From Chloroflexota bacterium (GTDB lineage Bacteria; Chloroflexota; UBA6077): 9,220 nt of DNA. The DNA lies in the NCBI GenBank assembly GCA_021806765.1, contig JAJZQR010000207.1, positions 1 to 9,220 of the forward strand, in the 5' to 3' direction. The notes below the pieces were generated by a model, which saw nothing but the letters and a program-made list of their open reading frames with translations, was not told the DNA's origin and searched no databases. Shown here one piece after another: positions 1 to 6,515 of this stretch (positions are counted from its first letter, which is position 1; every line of letters begins with the position of its first letter). Both the position numbers and the translations under genes were made by a program.

Positions 1-759
1 CGATGCGAGGCGGCCTGCAACGGGGCGAACAGGTTGCCGGCGCCGGCCGTCCCCTTCGACGACCCGTCGGTTTTCGAGAAGAAGAGACGGCCAGGCGTCA
101 ACGCCTTCACCGTGGTCAACCGGTACGAGGACCGGAAGCGCGGGATGCCGGTCTTCCGCAAAGTCCAGTGCAACCACTGCGAAGAACCGGCCTGCGTGTC
201 GGCCTGCCTGGTGGGCGCCATGAGGAAGACCCCCGAGGGGCCGGTCGTCTACAACGCGGACCTGTGCATAGGCTGCCGCTACTGCATGGTTTCCTGTCCT
301 TTCTACATACCCACCTACGAGTACTCCAGCGTCCTCGAGCCCCGGGTTCGGAAGTGCACCATGTGCTACGGCAGGATCTCTCAAGGCCTCCGCCCGGCTT
401 GCGCCGAGGCCTGCCCCGTCGAGGCCATAACCTTCGGCAACAGGAGCGACTTGCTCAAGCTGGCCCGTGAGAGGATGCGCCTGAAGCCGGGCAGGTACGT
501 GGACCACATCTACGGCGAGAGCGAGGCCGGTGGCACCAGCTGGCTGTACCTCTCCGGAGTCCCCTTCGAGGAGTTGGATTTTCCGACGGATCTCGGAACG
601 ACGCCCCTCCCGGAGTTCACGAGGGAGTTCCTCTCCTTCGTTCCTCTCGTCCTGGTGGCCTGGCCAACCCTCCTGGGGGGCTTCTACCTCTTCTCGAACC
701 ATCGAGAGCAGGGCAATTCCACTGGACGCGACGAACCGGAGAAAGAGGAGGATAGATAA
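1..759 (+). CDS. hybA: HybA-type membrane-anchored 4Fe-4S ferredoxin subunit (5' partial)
   Basis: An electron-transfer subunit expected to carry four [4Fe-4S] clusters between a catalytic subunit and a membrane quinone-reactive partner. The reading frame is open from base 1 and the true start lies upstream. Counting residues from base 1, cysteines fall at 2 and 6 (end of a first motif), 57/60/65/69, 89/92/95/99 and 119/122/134/138, the spacing of the HybA/DsrO/HmcB family. A single hydrophobic helix at about residues 210-233, followed by a short charged tail, is the C-terminal anchor typical of HybA and HmcB and absent from DsrO. Any N-terminal Tat signal would be outside the window. The stop TAA shares one base with the ATG of the next gene (TAATG), so the two are translationally coupled. 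The family is clear. Which enzyme it serves (hydrogenase, sulfur or molybdopterin oxidoreductase) cannot be told here. Confidence 0.9.
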   Translation, partial: RCEAACNGANRLPAPAVPFDDPSVFEKKRRPGVNAFTVVNRYEDRKRGMPVFRKVQCNHCEEPACVSACLVGAMRKTPEGPVVYNADLCIGCRYCMVSCPFYIPTYEYSSVLEPRVRKCTMCYGRISQGLRPACAEACPVEAITFGNRSDLLKLARERMRLKPGRYVDHIYGESEAGGTSWLYLSGVPFEELDFPTDLGTTPLPEFTREFLSFVPLVLVAWPTLLGGFYLFSNHREQGNSTGRDEPEKEEDR

Positions 760-1979
760 TGGCATACGGTGAGAAGGCAGGCGCGTGGCGACCGTGGGTG
801 AGGGATAAGCTGTTCGAGGGGCAGCCCACCAGGGAGTATCTGAGGGAGATGGTGACTCCCCTCAATCTGGCGGCGGGGGTGCTCGTGCTAGCCGGTCTCT
901 ACCTGGTGGCGCTGCGCTTCACCCGTGGTCTGACTGCTATCTCCAGCGCCTCAGACACTCAACCCTGGGGGCTGTTCCTGAGCCTCGGGCTGTTTGCCGG
1001 CGTTCCCCTCTCGGCCACGGGGTTCGTTCTCGGTTCGGCGGTGTACCTCTTCGGCCTGAAGTCGTACCACCCGGTGGTCAAGAACGCCATCCTCATCGGC
1101 TTTCTGGGCTACTTTTTCGCGGTGGTGTTTCTCCTCATAGACCTGGGACGCCCGTGGCGGATCTACTATCCCATGGTGGTCGCCTTCGGCCCCGCTTCGG
1201 TCATGTTCCTGGTGGCCTGGCACGTGGCCCTCTATCTGTCGGTTCAGTTCCTCGAGTTCTCGCCGTCGGTGTTCGAGTGGCTCGGCTTGAGGACCTTCCG
1301 CAGAGTCGCCCTGAGCATGACCATCGGTCTCACCATCTTCGGGGTGATCCTTTCCACTCTTCACCAGTCGGCGCTCGGCGCCATGTTCCTGCTGGCTCCG
1401 GGAAAGCTTCACCCCCTGTGGTACACGCCCTACCTCCCGTGGCTATTCTTCGTGTCCGCCATCGCCACCGGGCTTTCCATGGTGATCGTGGTGAGCGCCC
1501 TGACCCAGCGCTTCTTCAAGAGCAAGGCCGATCGCCACTACCTGGCCAGCATCGACGGCATTACTGTCGGGTTGGGGAAGGCGGCCTCGCTGGTGCTGCT
1601 CACCTACTCCCAGCTGAAGGTGATCGCGCTGGCTCATGGAAACCACTGGGACCTGCTGAACAGCCCCTGGGGCTACTGGTTCTTGATCGAGGTGATCGGT
1701 TTCGCCCTCATCCCATGCATCCTCTTCGGCGCTGGGAGCCGGGCGAGGGACCTGCATCTTATTCGGTTCGCGGCCCTGATGACCGTTGCCGGAGTGATCC
1801 TCAACCGGCTCAACGTGTCGATGATCGCCTTCAACTGGGACTTGCCCCATAGAGAGCTGTTCAACTGGCAGGAATTGATCGTCGTCGTGGCCGTCTTCAC
1901 GGTCGAGATTCTCGCCTACCGAGCGATCGTGAACCGAATGCCTGTTCTCAGGGAGCACCAGGATTATCGGAGCGGATAG
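759..1979 (+). CDS. hybB: HybB/NrfD-family integral membrane quinone-interacting subunit
   Basis: A 406-residue polytopic membrane protein of the NrfD/PsrC superfamily. These subunits exchange electrons between a ferredoxin partner and the quinone pool. Ten hydrophobic segments are visible (about residues 35-54, 66-98, 107-131, 144-166, 182-214, 225-247, 267-290, 303-325, 333-355 and 368-390), which fits the 10-helix HybB/DsrP type better than the 8-helix PsrC type. The segment LLIDLGRPWR near residue 125 is a characteristic family signature. The ATG at 759 has a purine-rich ribosome site (AGAGGAGG, 744-751) at good spacing and overlaps the upstream ferredoxin stop by one base, so the two products should be made together. 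Family assignment is firm. HybB is preferred because of helix number, length and the HybA-like partner, but the physiological electron donor or acceptor is unknown. Confidence 0.9.
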   Translation: MAYGEKAGAWRPWVRDKLFEGQPTREYLREMVTPLNLAAGVLVLAGLYLVALRFTRGLTAISSASDTQPWGLFLSLGLFAGVPLSATGFVLGSAVYLFGLKSYHPVVKNAILIGFLGYFFAVVFLLIDLGRPWRIYYPMVVAFGPASVMFLVAWHVALYLSVQFLEFSPSVFEWLGLRTFRRVALSMTIGLTIFGVILSTLHQSALGAMFLLAPGKLHPLWYTPYLPWLFFVSAIATGLSMVIVVSALTQRFFKSKADRHYLASIDGITVGLGKAASLVLLTYSQLKVIALAHGNHWDLLNSPWGYWFLIEVIGFALIPCILFGAGSRARDLHLIRFAALMTVAGVILNRLNVSMIAFNWDLPHRELFNWQELIVVVAVFTVEILAYRAIVNRMPVLREHQDYRSG

Positions 1980-2028
1980 CAGCACCCATCGGAGCCAAGA
2001 GGGCTCGTCATGACAGAGGGAGGGTTCG

Positions 2029-2457
2029 ATGATAACCAAGTACGCGGGCGGCCAAGTCGTGAAGGGTGGGATCTACTGGAGCCTGAGAGGTGGAGAGTTT
2101 GTGTCGGTACCCCGGCCCGGGGGCAGGCTCGCGGGGGGGCTGCAGGACCAATACCTTAGGGCTCCCATGCCGTTGGTGATGGTCTTTGGACCTTTGATAG
2201 GCCTGGCTTACGTAGTGGTTCTCCCGCTGGCGGGGTTGCTGGTCCTGGTACCCTTCCTTGCGAGCAGGATGCGCTACGCGCTGACTTCGGGCAAGGTGGC
2301 GGCGGCCCATGCGGCCGCGTCCCCCGCCGGGCCGGGGGTGTCCCACCTCGACTCTCCACCTGCGGGCGGTGTGGAGCGTGGCGAGTCGCCGGATGGCCCG
2401 GAGGGTAGGCTGATCGACCTGGCCTCGGAGATCGCCATGAAAAGGTGGAAGCAGTGA
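2029..2457 (+). CDS. Small membrane protein of unknown function downstream of hybB
   Basis: A 142-residue protein that I do not recognise as a named family. The N-terminal 45 residues are glycine-rich and soluble, including GGQVVKGGIYW near residue 7. A roughly 32-residue hydrophobic stretch (about 46-78), broken by prolines and glycines, could form one long helix or a two-helix hairpin. A Pro/Gly/Ala-rich linker follows, then a short amphipathic-looking charged tail (about 126-142). The ATG has a strong ribosome site (GAGGGAGGG, 2016-2024), and the gene lies 49 bases after hybB on the same strand. Its position suggests an accessory or assembly component of the HybAB-like membrane module. That is inference from location only; no catalytic motif or cysteine cluster is present. 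Confidence 0.75.
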   Translation: MITKYAGGQVVKGGIYWSLRGGEFVSVPRPGGRLAGGLQDQYLRAPMPLVMVFGPLIGLAYVVVLPLAGLLVLVPFLASRMRYALTSGKVAAAHAAASPAGPGVSHLDSPPAGGVERGESPDGPEGRLIDLASEIAMKRWKQ

Positions 2458-2469
2458 CGGGTTTCGTCA
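2455..2469. repeat. Short perfect inverted repeat upstream of the regulator promoter
   Basis: TGACG (2455-2459) and CGTCA (2465-2469) form a perfect 5-bp inverted repeat with a 5-base spacer, beginning on the stop codon of the preceding gene and ending 16 bases before a candidate -35 element. It could be a weak hairpin or half of an operator. No T-run follows, so it is not an obvious terminator. A repeat this short can arise by chance. Confidence 0.3.
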
Positions 2470-2485
2470 GTTGCCAGGCTGCTCA

Positions 2486-2514
2486 TTGACAGTTCCCGCA
2501 GGACGTGGTTGAAT
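2486..2514 (+). promoter_or_regulatory. Candidate sigma70-type promoter for the regulator/kinase/hdr genes
   Basis: A perfect -35 hexamer TTGACA (2486-2491) is followed, after exactly 17 bases, by TTGAAT (2509-2514), which matches 4 of 6 positions of the TATAAT consensus. It lies in the 69-base gap between the small membrane protein and the Lrp-receiver gene. Predicted transcription would begin near 2521. That would favour the TTG at 2554 over the TTG at 2527 as start of the regulator, because the former leaves room for the AGGAGA at 2533-2538. This is pattern matching only; there is no expression evidence. Confidence 0.45.
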
Positions 2515-2526
2515 CGATGATGGAAG

Positions 2527-3435
2527 TTGTGCAGGAGACTTGGGCGAGGCACCTTGAGCGAGAACGTAGATTCCGTTGACATCGGGATAATCTCCCTGCT
2601 GCAGCAGGATGGAAGGTTGCCGAACCTCGAGATCGCTCGGCAGCTGGGCGTGGCGGAGGGTACCGCGCGCAAGAGGATGGAGAGGTTGCTGGAGGAGGGC
2701 ACCCTCAGGGTCGTTGGGGTTGCCGATGCCGCGAAGGTGGGCTACCCGGTGGAGACCCTGATGGGCATCCAGGCGGACCTGGGGATGGCCGCTGCCGTGG
2801 CGCGCAGGCTGGCGGAGATGCCGGAGGTTCGACTGGTGGCGATGAGTTCCGGCGCCTACGATATCTTCGTAGACGCGGTCTTCGCCTCCAACGATCAGGT
2901 GTTGCAGTTCCTTACGGAGAAGGTGGCGGGGATTGCGGGGGTTCGCCGGACCGAGACCTTCCACGTGCTGAAGACGGTGAAGCAGATCAGCGATTGGCGG
3001 CTTCCGGAGGCGGGGTCTCCCCGGGCGAGAAAGGTCCTGGTGGTGGACGACGATGAGGCGTTCCTCAGCATTACCAGGGCGGTGCTCGGAAAGCACGGTT
3101 TCCGGGTCGTCACGGCCTTGAGCGGAAGAGAGGGGCTGGAGAAGGCAAAGCGAGAGCTGCCGGACCTGATTCTCCTCGACTACGTGATGACGACTCCGGC
3201 GGAAGGAGCAGTTGTCGCCGATCTGTTGAGACGGGATGGTCCGAACCGGTCGGTGCCGATCCTGATGGTCACGGCCATGGGCCAATACCATCCCTGGTGG
3301 AAGGTACAGGAGGAGAGGACCTCGCTACCCGTCAACGGGTGGCTGGAAAAACCGGTTGACCCCGATCGACTGGTGCGGGAGGTGGAGCGGCTGTTGTCCG
3401 ATGGAGCGGCCGTGCAAGAACAACCAGAACCTTGA
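2527..3435 (+). CDS. Lrp/AsnC-type transcriptional regulator fused to a response-regulator receiver domain
   Basis: A hybrid regulator of up to 302 residues. Counting from 2527, residues about 17-60 form an Lrp/AsnC winged HTH (IISLLQQDGRLPNLEIARQL). Residues about 76-157 look like the Lrp C-terminal alpha/beta effector and oligomerisation domain. Residues about 170-290 are a complete CheY-like receiver: acidic triad D174-D176, phospho-acceptor D218 (LLDYVM), T249 and K275. Lrp proteins normally sense small molecules and lack a receiver, so phosphorylation is the likely input here. The next gene is a membrane histidine kinase, the probable partner. Start choice: TTG 2527 is the longest option, but TTG 2554 is more plausible. 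AGGAGA lies at 2533-2538, a candidate promoter would start RNA near 2521, and the shortened protein begins just before the HTH as Lrp proteins usually do. The spacing from AGGAGA to 2554 is long (15 bases), so this is unsettled. Confidence 0.9.
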   Translation: MCRRLGRGTLSENVDSVDIGIISLLQQDGRLPNLEIARQLGVAEGTARKRMERLLEEGTLRVVGVADAAKVGYPVETLMGIQADLGMAAAVARRLAEMPEVRLVAMSSGAYDIFVDAVFASNDQVLQFLTEKVAGIAGVRRTETFHVLKTVKQISDWRLPEAGSPRARKVLVVDDDEAFLSITRAVLGKHGFRVVTALSGREGLEKAKRELPDLILLDYVMTTPAEGAVVADLLRRDGPNRSVPILMVTAMGQYHPWWKVQEERTSLPVNGWLEKPVDPDRLVREVERLLSDGAAVQEQPEP

Positions 3436-3460
3436 GCTGACGATCGGCTCCTGGTTTCTG
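3425..3460 (+). other. Strong intergenic hairpin at the end of the regulator gene
   Basis: CAGAACC (3425-3431) pairs with GGTTTCTG (3453-3460, one bulged T). Inside it, GAGCTGA (3434-3440) pairs with TCGGCTC (3444-3450, one G-T wobble) around a 3-base CGA loop, with a 2x2 internal loop between the two stems. That is about 14 base pairs straddling the stop codon of the regulator. No U-tract follows, so it is not a standard intrinsic terminator. It may stabilise or process the transcript, or set different levels of regulator and kinase. Confidence 0.5.
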
Positions 3461-3480
3461 AGACGCTCACGGTGGGGCGC

Positions 3481-3495
3481 CGCCAGCGACTGGCG
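3481..3495. repeat. Perfect inverted repeat between regulator and kinase genes
   Basis: CGCCAG (3481-3486) and CTGGCG (3490-3495) are a perfect 6-bp inverted repeat around a CGA loop, in the 103-base gap between regulator and kinase. It is a second, smaller hairpin 20 bases after the larger one. It could be an RNA hairpin or a protein-binding site. No promoter hexamers or T-run accompany it. Confidence 0.35.
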
Positions 3496-3538
3496 ATAGG
3501 TCGTTCCCCTGAGGACTGGGGGGAGGCGACGGTGTGCC

Positions 3539-5038
3539 ATGCATGCTGGCAGGCTGTGGAATCCACTGGTCCTCCTGGCGAAAGGGAGAGAAGAGCGGAA
3601 CCTCAATGGTAGGGAGCCCCCGCAAGTCGGGTTAACCCCACGACTGCGGGCGGCGCGGGGAGTGCGGTGGCCGGCGAAGCTCCGGTGGGTGAGCGCCGGT
3701 GCGGTGGCGGTCGTCTGCCTCCTGGCACGGGTCTCGGATCCTCGCCTGCTTCCCCCGGCGGCGCTGGCCGCGGCAGTCCTCCTGGCCCTGCTTTCCACCG
3801 CGAGCCTCAGGCGATTCTGCACTAGTTCCACCCCCGGCCCTGTCGGGAAGGCCGGCCTTGTCCCCCTGGGGCTGGACCTCCTGGTCCTGGCCCTCCTCAC
3901 GCTGTTCTCCGGCGGTCTTCACAGCCCCCTGGCTCCCTTCTTCCTTCTCGTGCTCCTCGTGACTCCCTTCGTGGCAGGTTCCCCCCTGGTTTACGTCTCT
4001 GCCCTGCTGGCTGGTTTGCTGCTGGCGCTGATCGGTGTGCTGGGCGATGCCGCACTCCTGCGGTCTCCGGCAGGCATGGCTTCGGGCGGTCTTGACGGTT
4101 CGACCGCGAGATTGCCGGCTACCGCAGTGGGATGGCTGTGGGGCCTTCTTCTGGTGGCTTGGGCTGCTCGACGGGTATCGCTCCATCTGCTCGTCTGGGA
4201 GCAGGAACTGGGGGAGGTGCGACTGCGGCTAGAGGGGCAGGCGGAAGAGCTGCGGATGGTGAACCTGAAGCTCGAGAAGGTGGTGAGGACGAAGACGTCG
4301 CCGATGCTTCGAATAGCTCATCAGCTGCGGGCACCACTTTCGTCCATCCAGGGACTGCTGGAGGTGATCCTGAAAGGTTATGCCGATGGGACCGACGCCG
4401 GGGCGCAGGAGATGCTGGAACTGGCCAGAGACAGCGCTGCCGGGATGCTGGAGTTGGTTAACGATCTCCTGTACCTGGGGCACGTGCGCGAGGTCGGATT
4501 CGCGGTCACAGGCGAGCTGGTGGATCTGAACGAGATAGCTCGCGAGGTGGTTCGGACGAACGAAGGGGTAGCCCAGCTGAAAGGGGTGCAGATAGCAGCG
4601 CAGACCACCGAGGAAGGAGCGGCGAGGATCCAGGGGAATGGGGACTTCACCAGGCAGATGGTGGGTAACCTGGTGGAAAACGGGATCAAGTACACGCCCC
4701 CTGGCGGAAAGGTTGTCGTGTCGGTGAACTCGGGGGACGCCAGGGTGGTGATCGCCGTCTCCGACACCGGCATAGGGATCCGGAAGGAGGACCTTCCCAG
4801 GGTCTTCGAGGAGTTCTTCCGGGCGGAGAATGCCCGTCGAGCCCAGAGGGTGGGGACCGGCCTGGGCCTGGCGATCGCGAGGCAGATTGCCGAGTTGCAG
4901 GGAGGAGAGATTACGGTCGCGTCGGAGTTGGGCCGCGGGAGCACCTTTGCCGTGAGATTCCCGGTCTTTGCCGGTGAGGGGCTCAAGGCGGAGGGGCTGC
5001 CGGCGGCAGCTTGCGCGGGAGGTGGCCGGGGTGGCTGA
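3539..5038 (+). CDS. Membrane sensor histidine kinase with RegB-like membrane domain
   Basis: A 499-residue sensor kinase. About six hydrophobic segments fill residues 50-215, with almost no extracytoplasmic domain, so sensing is probably within the membrane. GGLHSPL at 125-131, between two helices, resembles the GGxxNPF quinone-sensing loop of RegB/PrrB (N and F replaced by S and L). A coiled-coil-like linker (about 218-250) leads to the HisKA domain with phospho-accepting H261 in HQLRAPL. The ATPase domain has an N box with N377 and N381, DTGIG at 409-413 and GTGLGLA near 439. The usual acidic residue after the histidine is glutamine. The start is uncertain: the ATG at 3539 has GGGAGG 12 bases upstream, and in-frame GTGs at 3662 and 3689 are alternatives. 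The partner is probably the Lrp-receiver protein just upstream. The gene end overlaps the hdrC start, tying the sensor to that operon. Confidence 0.9.
   Translation: MHAGRLWNPLVLLAKGREERNLNGREPPQVGLTPRLRAARGVRWPAKLRWVSAGAVAVVCLLARVSDPRLLPPAALAAAVLLALLSTASLRRFCTSSTPGPVGKAGLVPLGLDLLVLALLTLFSGGLHSPLAPFFLLVLLVTPFVAGSPLVYVSALLAGLLLALIGVLGDAALLRSPAGMASGGLDGSTARLPATAVGWLWGLLLVAWAARRVSLHLLVWEQELGEVRLRLEGQAEELRMVNLKLEKVVRTKTSPMLRIAHQLRAPLSSIQGLLEVILKGYADGTDAGAQEMLELARDSAAGMLELVNDLLYLGHVREVGFAVTGELVDLNEIAREVVRTNEGVAQLKGVQIAAQTTEEGAARIQGNGDFTRQMVGNLVENGIKYTPPGGKVVVSVNSGDARVVIAVSDTGIGIRKEDLPRVFEEFFRAENARRAQRVGTGLGLAIARQIAELQGGEITVASELGRGSTFAVRFPVFAGEGLKAEGLPAAACAGGGRGG
5018..5033 (+). promoter_or_regulatory. 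hdrC: Ribosome site and GTG start of hdrC inside the kinase gene
   Basis: GGGAGGT lies just before a GTG at 5031, at normal spacing and in the hdrC frame. This sets the hdrC start at 5031 rather than at an in-frame upstream ATG (4968), which lacks a comparable site and would add 21 basic residues unlike HdrC. The GTG precedes the kinase stop (5036-5038), giving an 8-base overlap and likely translational coupling. Confidence 0.7.
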
Positions 5039-5606
5039 GAGAGTCTTCAACTTGACGCGGGAGATGCTGAATCACGCCTTTGCAGGCACGGTGGCACCGG
5101 ATCGAGAGAAACTGCTCACCTGCATCCAGTGCGGCACCTGCACGGCCTCGTGTCCGACGGCCTACGCCATGGACTACACACCAAGGCAGTTGTGGCGACT
5201 GCTCCAGGTGGGACTGCGGGAGGAAGTCCTCAACAGCCGCAGCTTCTGGCTGTGCACCTCCTGCTACTCCTGCACCCTTCGCTGTCCGAGGGGGATATCC
5301 CTCACCGAGACCATGTCTGCCCTGAAGCGGCTTGCCCTGGCAGGGGGGATCAGGACGGAACCCAGGATATACCGCTTCTACGAGACCTTCCTGCAGACCG
5401 TGCGGCGGCACGGCCGGTTGCACGAGCTGGAGTTCATGGCCCTCTACTCCGGTCGGGCCGATCCCCTTGGGCTACTATCCCAGGCTCCTCTCGGTCTGGT
5501 GATGCTACAAAAGGGCAAGATGAGCCTTACCCCCAGCGACATGCCGAAGAAGCAGGAGCTGGAGGCGATCTTCAGGGCGGTGGAGCAGATGGAGGCTCAG
5601 CCATGA
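5031..5606 (+). CDS. hdrC: Heterodisulfide reductase subunit C-like iron-sulfur protein
   Basis: A 191-residue protein with two classic [4Fe-4S] motifs: C31/C34/C37/C41 (CIQCGTCTASCP) and C75/C78/C81/C85 (CTSCYSCTLRCP). It matches HdrC in length, motif spacing and the helical segment after the clusters. HdrC passes electrons from HdrA to the catalytic HdrB in a soluble cytoplasmic complex. No membrane segment is visible, which separates it from HdrD/HmcF-type membrane-linked fusions. Its GTG start overlaps the kinase stop by 8 bases, and its stop overlaps the hdrB start (ATGA), so sensor, HdrC and HdrB are probably co-translated. The order C-B-A is one seen in bacterial hdr clusters such as that of Moorella. 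In bacteria without methanogen cofactors, the disulfide or other substrate of such complexes is generally unknown. Confidence 0.93.
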   Translation: MAERVFNLTREMLNHAFAGTVAPDREKLLTCIQCGTCTASCPTAYAMDYTPRQLWRLLQVGLREEVLNSRSFWLCTSCYSCTLRCPRGISLTETMSALKRLALAGGIRTEPRIYRFYETFLQTVRRHGRLHELEFMALYSGRADPLGLLSQAPLGLVMLQKGKMSLTPSDMPKKQELEAIFRAVEQMEAQP

Positions 5607-6484
5607 GGTACAGCTACTATCCGGGGTGTTCCCTCAAGACGACGGCCAGCCAGTACGACTCCTCGACCAGGGCGGTGATGGCCAGACTCGGATGCGAGCT
5701 GGAGGAGCTGGAGGACTGGAGTTGCTGCGGCTCCACGGCCTCCGAGGTGGTGAGTCCTCTGCTGTCCTCGGCCTTGGCGGCCAGGAACCTGGCGTTGGCC
5801 GATGCCAGGGGGCAGGAGTTGGTGACCACCTGCAGCGGATGCTTTCTGAACCTTTTCCGGCTCCGAAGCCGGTTGCAGCGAGATCGAGAGTTGGAGAGGA
5901 AGCTCTCCCAGGTGCTATCCCAGGTGGGCCTCCACTACACGGGAAAGGCCAGGGTGCGTCATCTGCTGGAGGTGATCGCGACCGACATCGGCGTCGACGC
6001 CGTCCAGCGCCAGGTGGTTCGGCCGCTCCAGGGGTTGAAGGTAGTGCCCTACTACGGCTGTCTGGTGGTGCGCCCCTACGCGGAGTTCGACGGGCCCGAC
6101 CTGCCGGTGAGTATGGACAGACTGATCGAGGCGGCCGGCGCGGAGACGGTGCCCTTCATGATGAAGACCAGGTGCTGTGGCGGCACGCTGATCACCACCA
6201 AGAAGAGCGTCGGGCTCAAGCTGATCTGCGACATCCTGCAGCCCGCCGCCGGGGCGGACTGCATCGTGACGGTGTGCCCTCTTTGCCAGTTGAATCTGGA
6301 CGCCTACCAGTCGATGGCTGCTAAGGAACTGGGTATCCGGTTGGATATCCCCGTGCTCTTTCTGACCCAGTTGATCGGCCTGGCCTTCGGGCTTCCCGAG
6401 GAAGACGTCAAGTGCTCACAGAACATCGTCTCTGCGGAAAAGATGCTCAGCCGGCTCGATAGGGGGGCGCCGGCTCCCGCGTGA
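5603..6484 (+). CDS. hdrB: Heterodisulfide reductase subunit B-like catalytic protein
   Basis: A 293-residue protein with both copies of the cysteine-rich CCG domain: C9, C41-C42, C77 and C80 (CX31CCX34CX2C), and C153, C191-C192, C225 and C228 (CX37CCX32CX2C). In characterised HdrB these ten cysteines hold two noncubane [4Fe-4S] clusters that form the disulfide-reducing active site. All ten are present, so the protein looks catalytically competent. The ATG at 5603 overlaps the hdrC stop by four bases. A longer open frame reaching upstream to 5129 exists but is only an accident within hdrC, since HdrB proteins begin right at the YYPGC motif seen here. Substrate unknown: CoM-S-S-CoB is unlikely in a bacterium, and a thiol/disulfide or a relay to another enzyme are alternatives. 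Confidence 0.94.
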   Translation: MRYSYYPGCSLKTTASQYDSSTRAVMARLGCELEELEDWSCCGSTASEVVSPLLSSALAARNLALADARGQELVTTCSGCFLNLFRLRSRLQRDRELERKLSQVLSQVGLHYTGKARVRHLLEVIATDIGVDAVQRQVVRPLQGLKVVPYYGCLVVRPYAEFDGPDLPVSMDRLIEAAGAETVPFMMKTRCCGGTLITTKKSVGLKLICDILQPAAGADCIVTVCPLCQLNLDAYQSMAAKELGIRLDIPVLFLTQLIGLAFGLPEEDVKCSQNIVSAEKMLSRLDRGAPAPA

Positions 6485-6488
6485 CCTG

Positions 6489-6515
6489 CCTGCCCCCGCA
6501 GGGAGGAGGAAGGGA
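6489..6515 (+). promoter_or_regulatory. hdrA leader: small GC-rich hairpin touching the ribosome site
   Basis: The 31-base gap between hdrB and hdrA contains CCTGC (6489-6493) and GCAGG (6498-6502) around a CCCC loop. The strong ribosome site GGGAGGAGG (6501-6509) follows, at good spacing from the ATG at 6516. The hairpin's right arm shares its last two bases with the ribosome site. It is too short to act as a terminator. A small effect on hdrA translation is possible but unproven. Confidence 0.4.

Noticed and set aside
1992..2006. GAGCC/GGCTC inverted repeat in the hybB to small-protein gap
   Set aside because: Only 5 bp, no T-run, directly ahead of a strong ribosome site; not convincing as a terminator or operator.
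2467..3291. Long minus-strand open frame opposite the Lrp-receiver gene
   Set aside because: Shadow of a gene with clear domains on the plus strand; composition is typical antisense low-complexity in GC-rich DNA.
4968..5030. Upstream ATG start for hdrC
   Set aside because: It adds a basic, arginine-rich stretch unlike HdrC and lacks a good ribosome site; GTG 5031 has GGGAGGT at proper spacing.
4229..5050. Long minus-strand open frame opposite the kinase
   Set aside because: Proline/histidine/arginine-rich shadow translation of a well-supported kinase; no recognisable domain.
5129..5602. Long upstream extension of the hdrB reading frame
   Set aside because: It lies wholly over hdrC in another frame, has no HdrB-like sequence, and the true HdrB start (YYPGC motif, ATGA overlap) is at 5603.
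5626..6324. Plus-strand open frame overlapping hdrB in another frame
   Set aside because: Glycine/arginine-rich out-of-frame translation of hdrB; no motif and no ribosome site.
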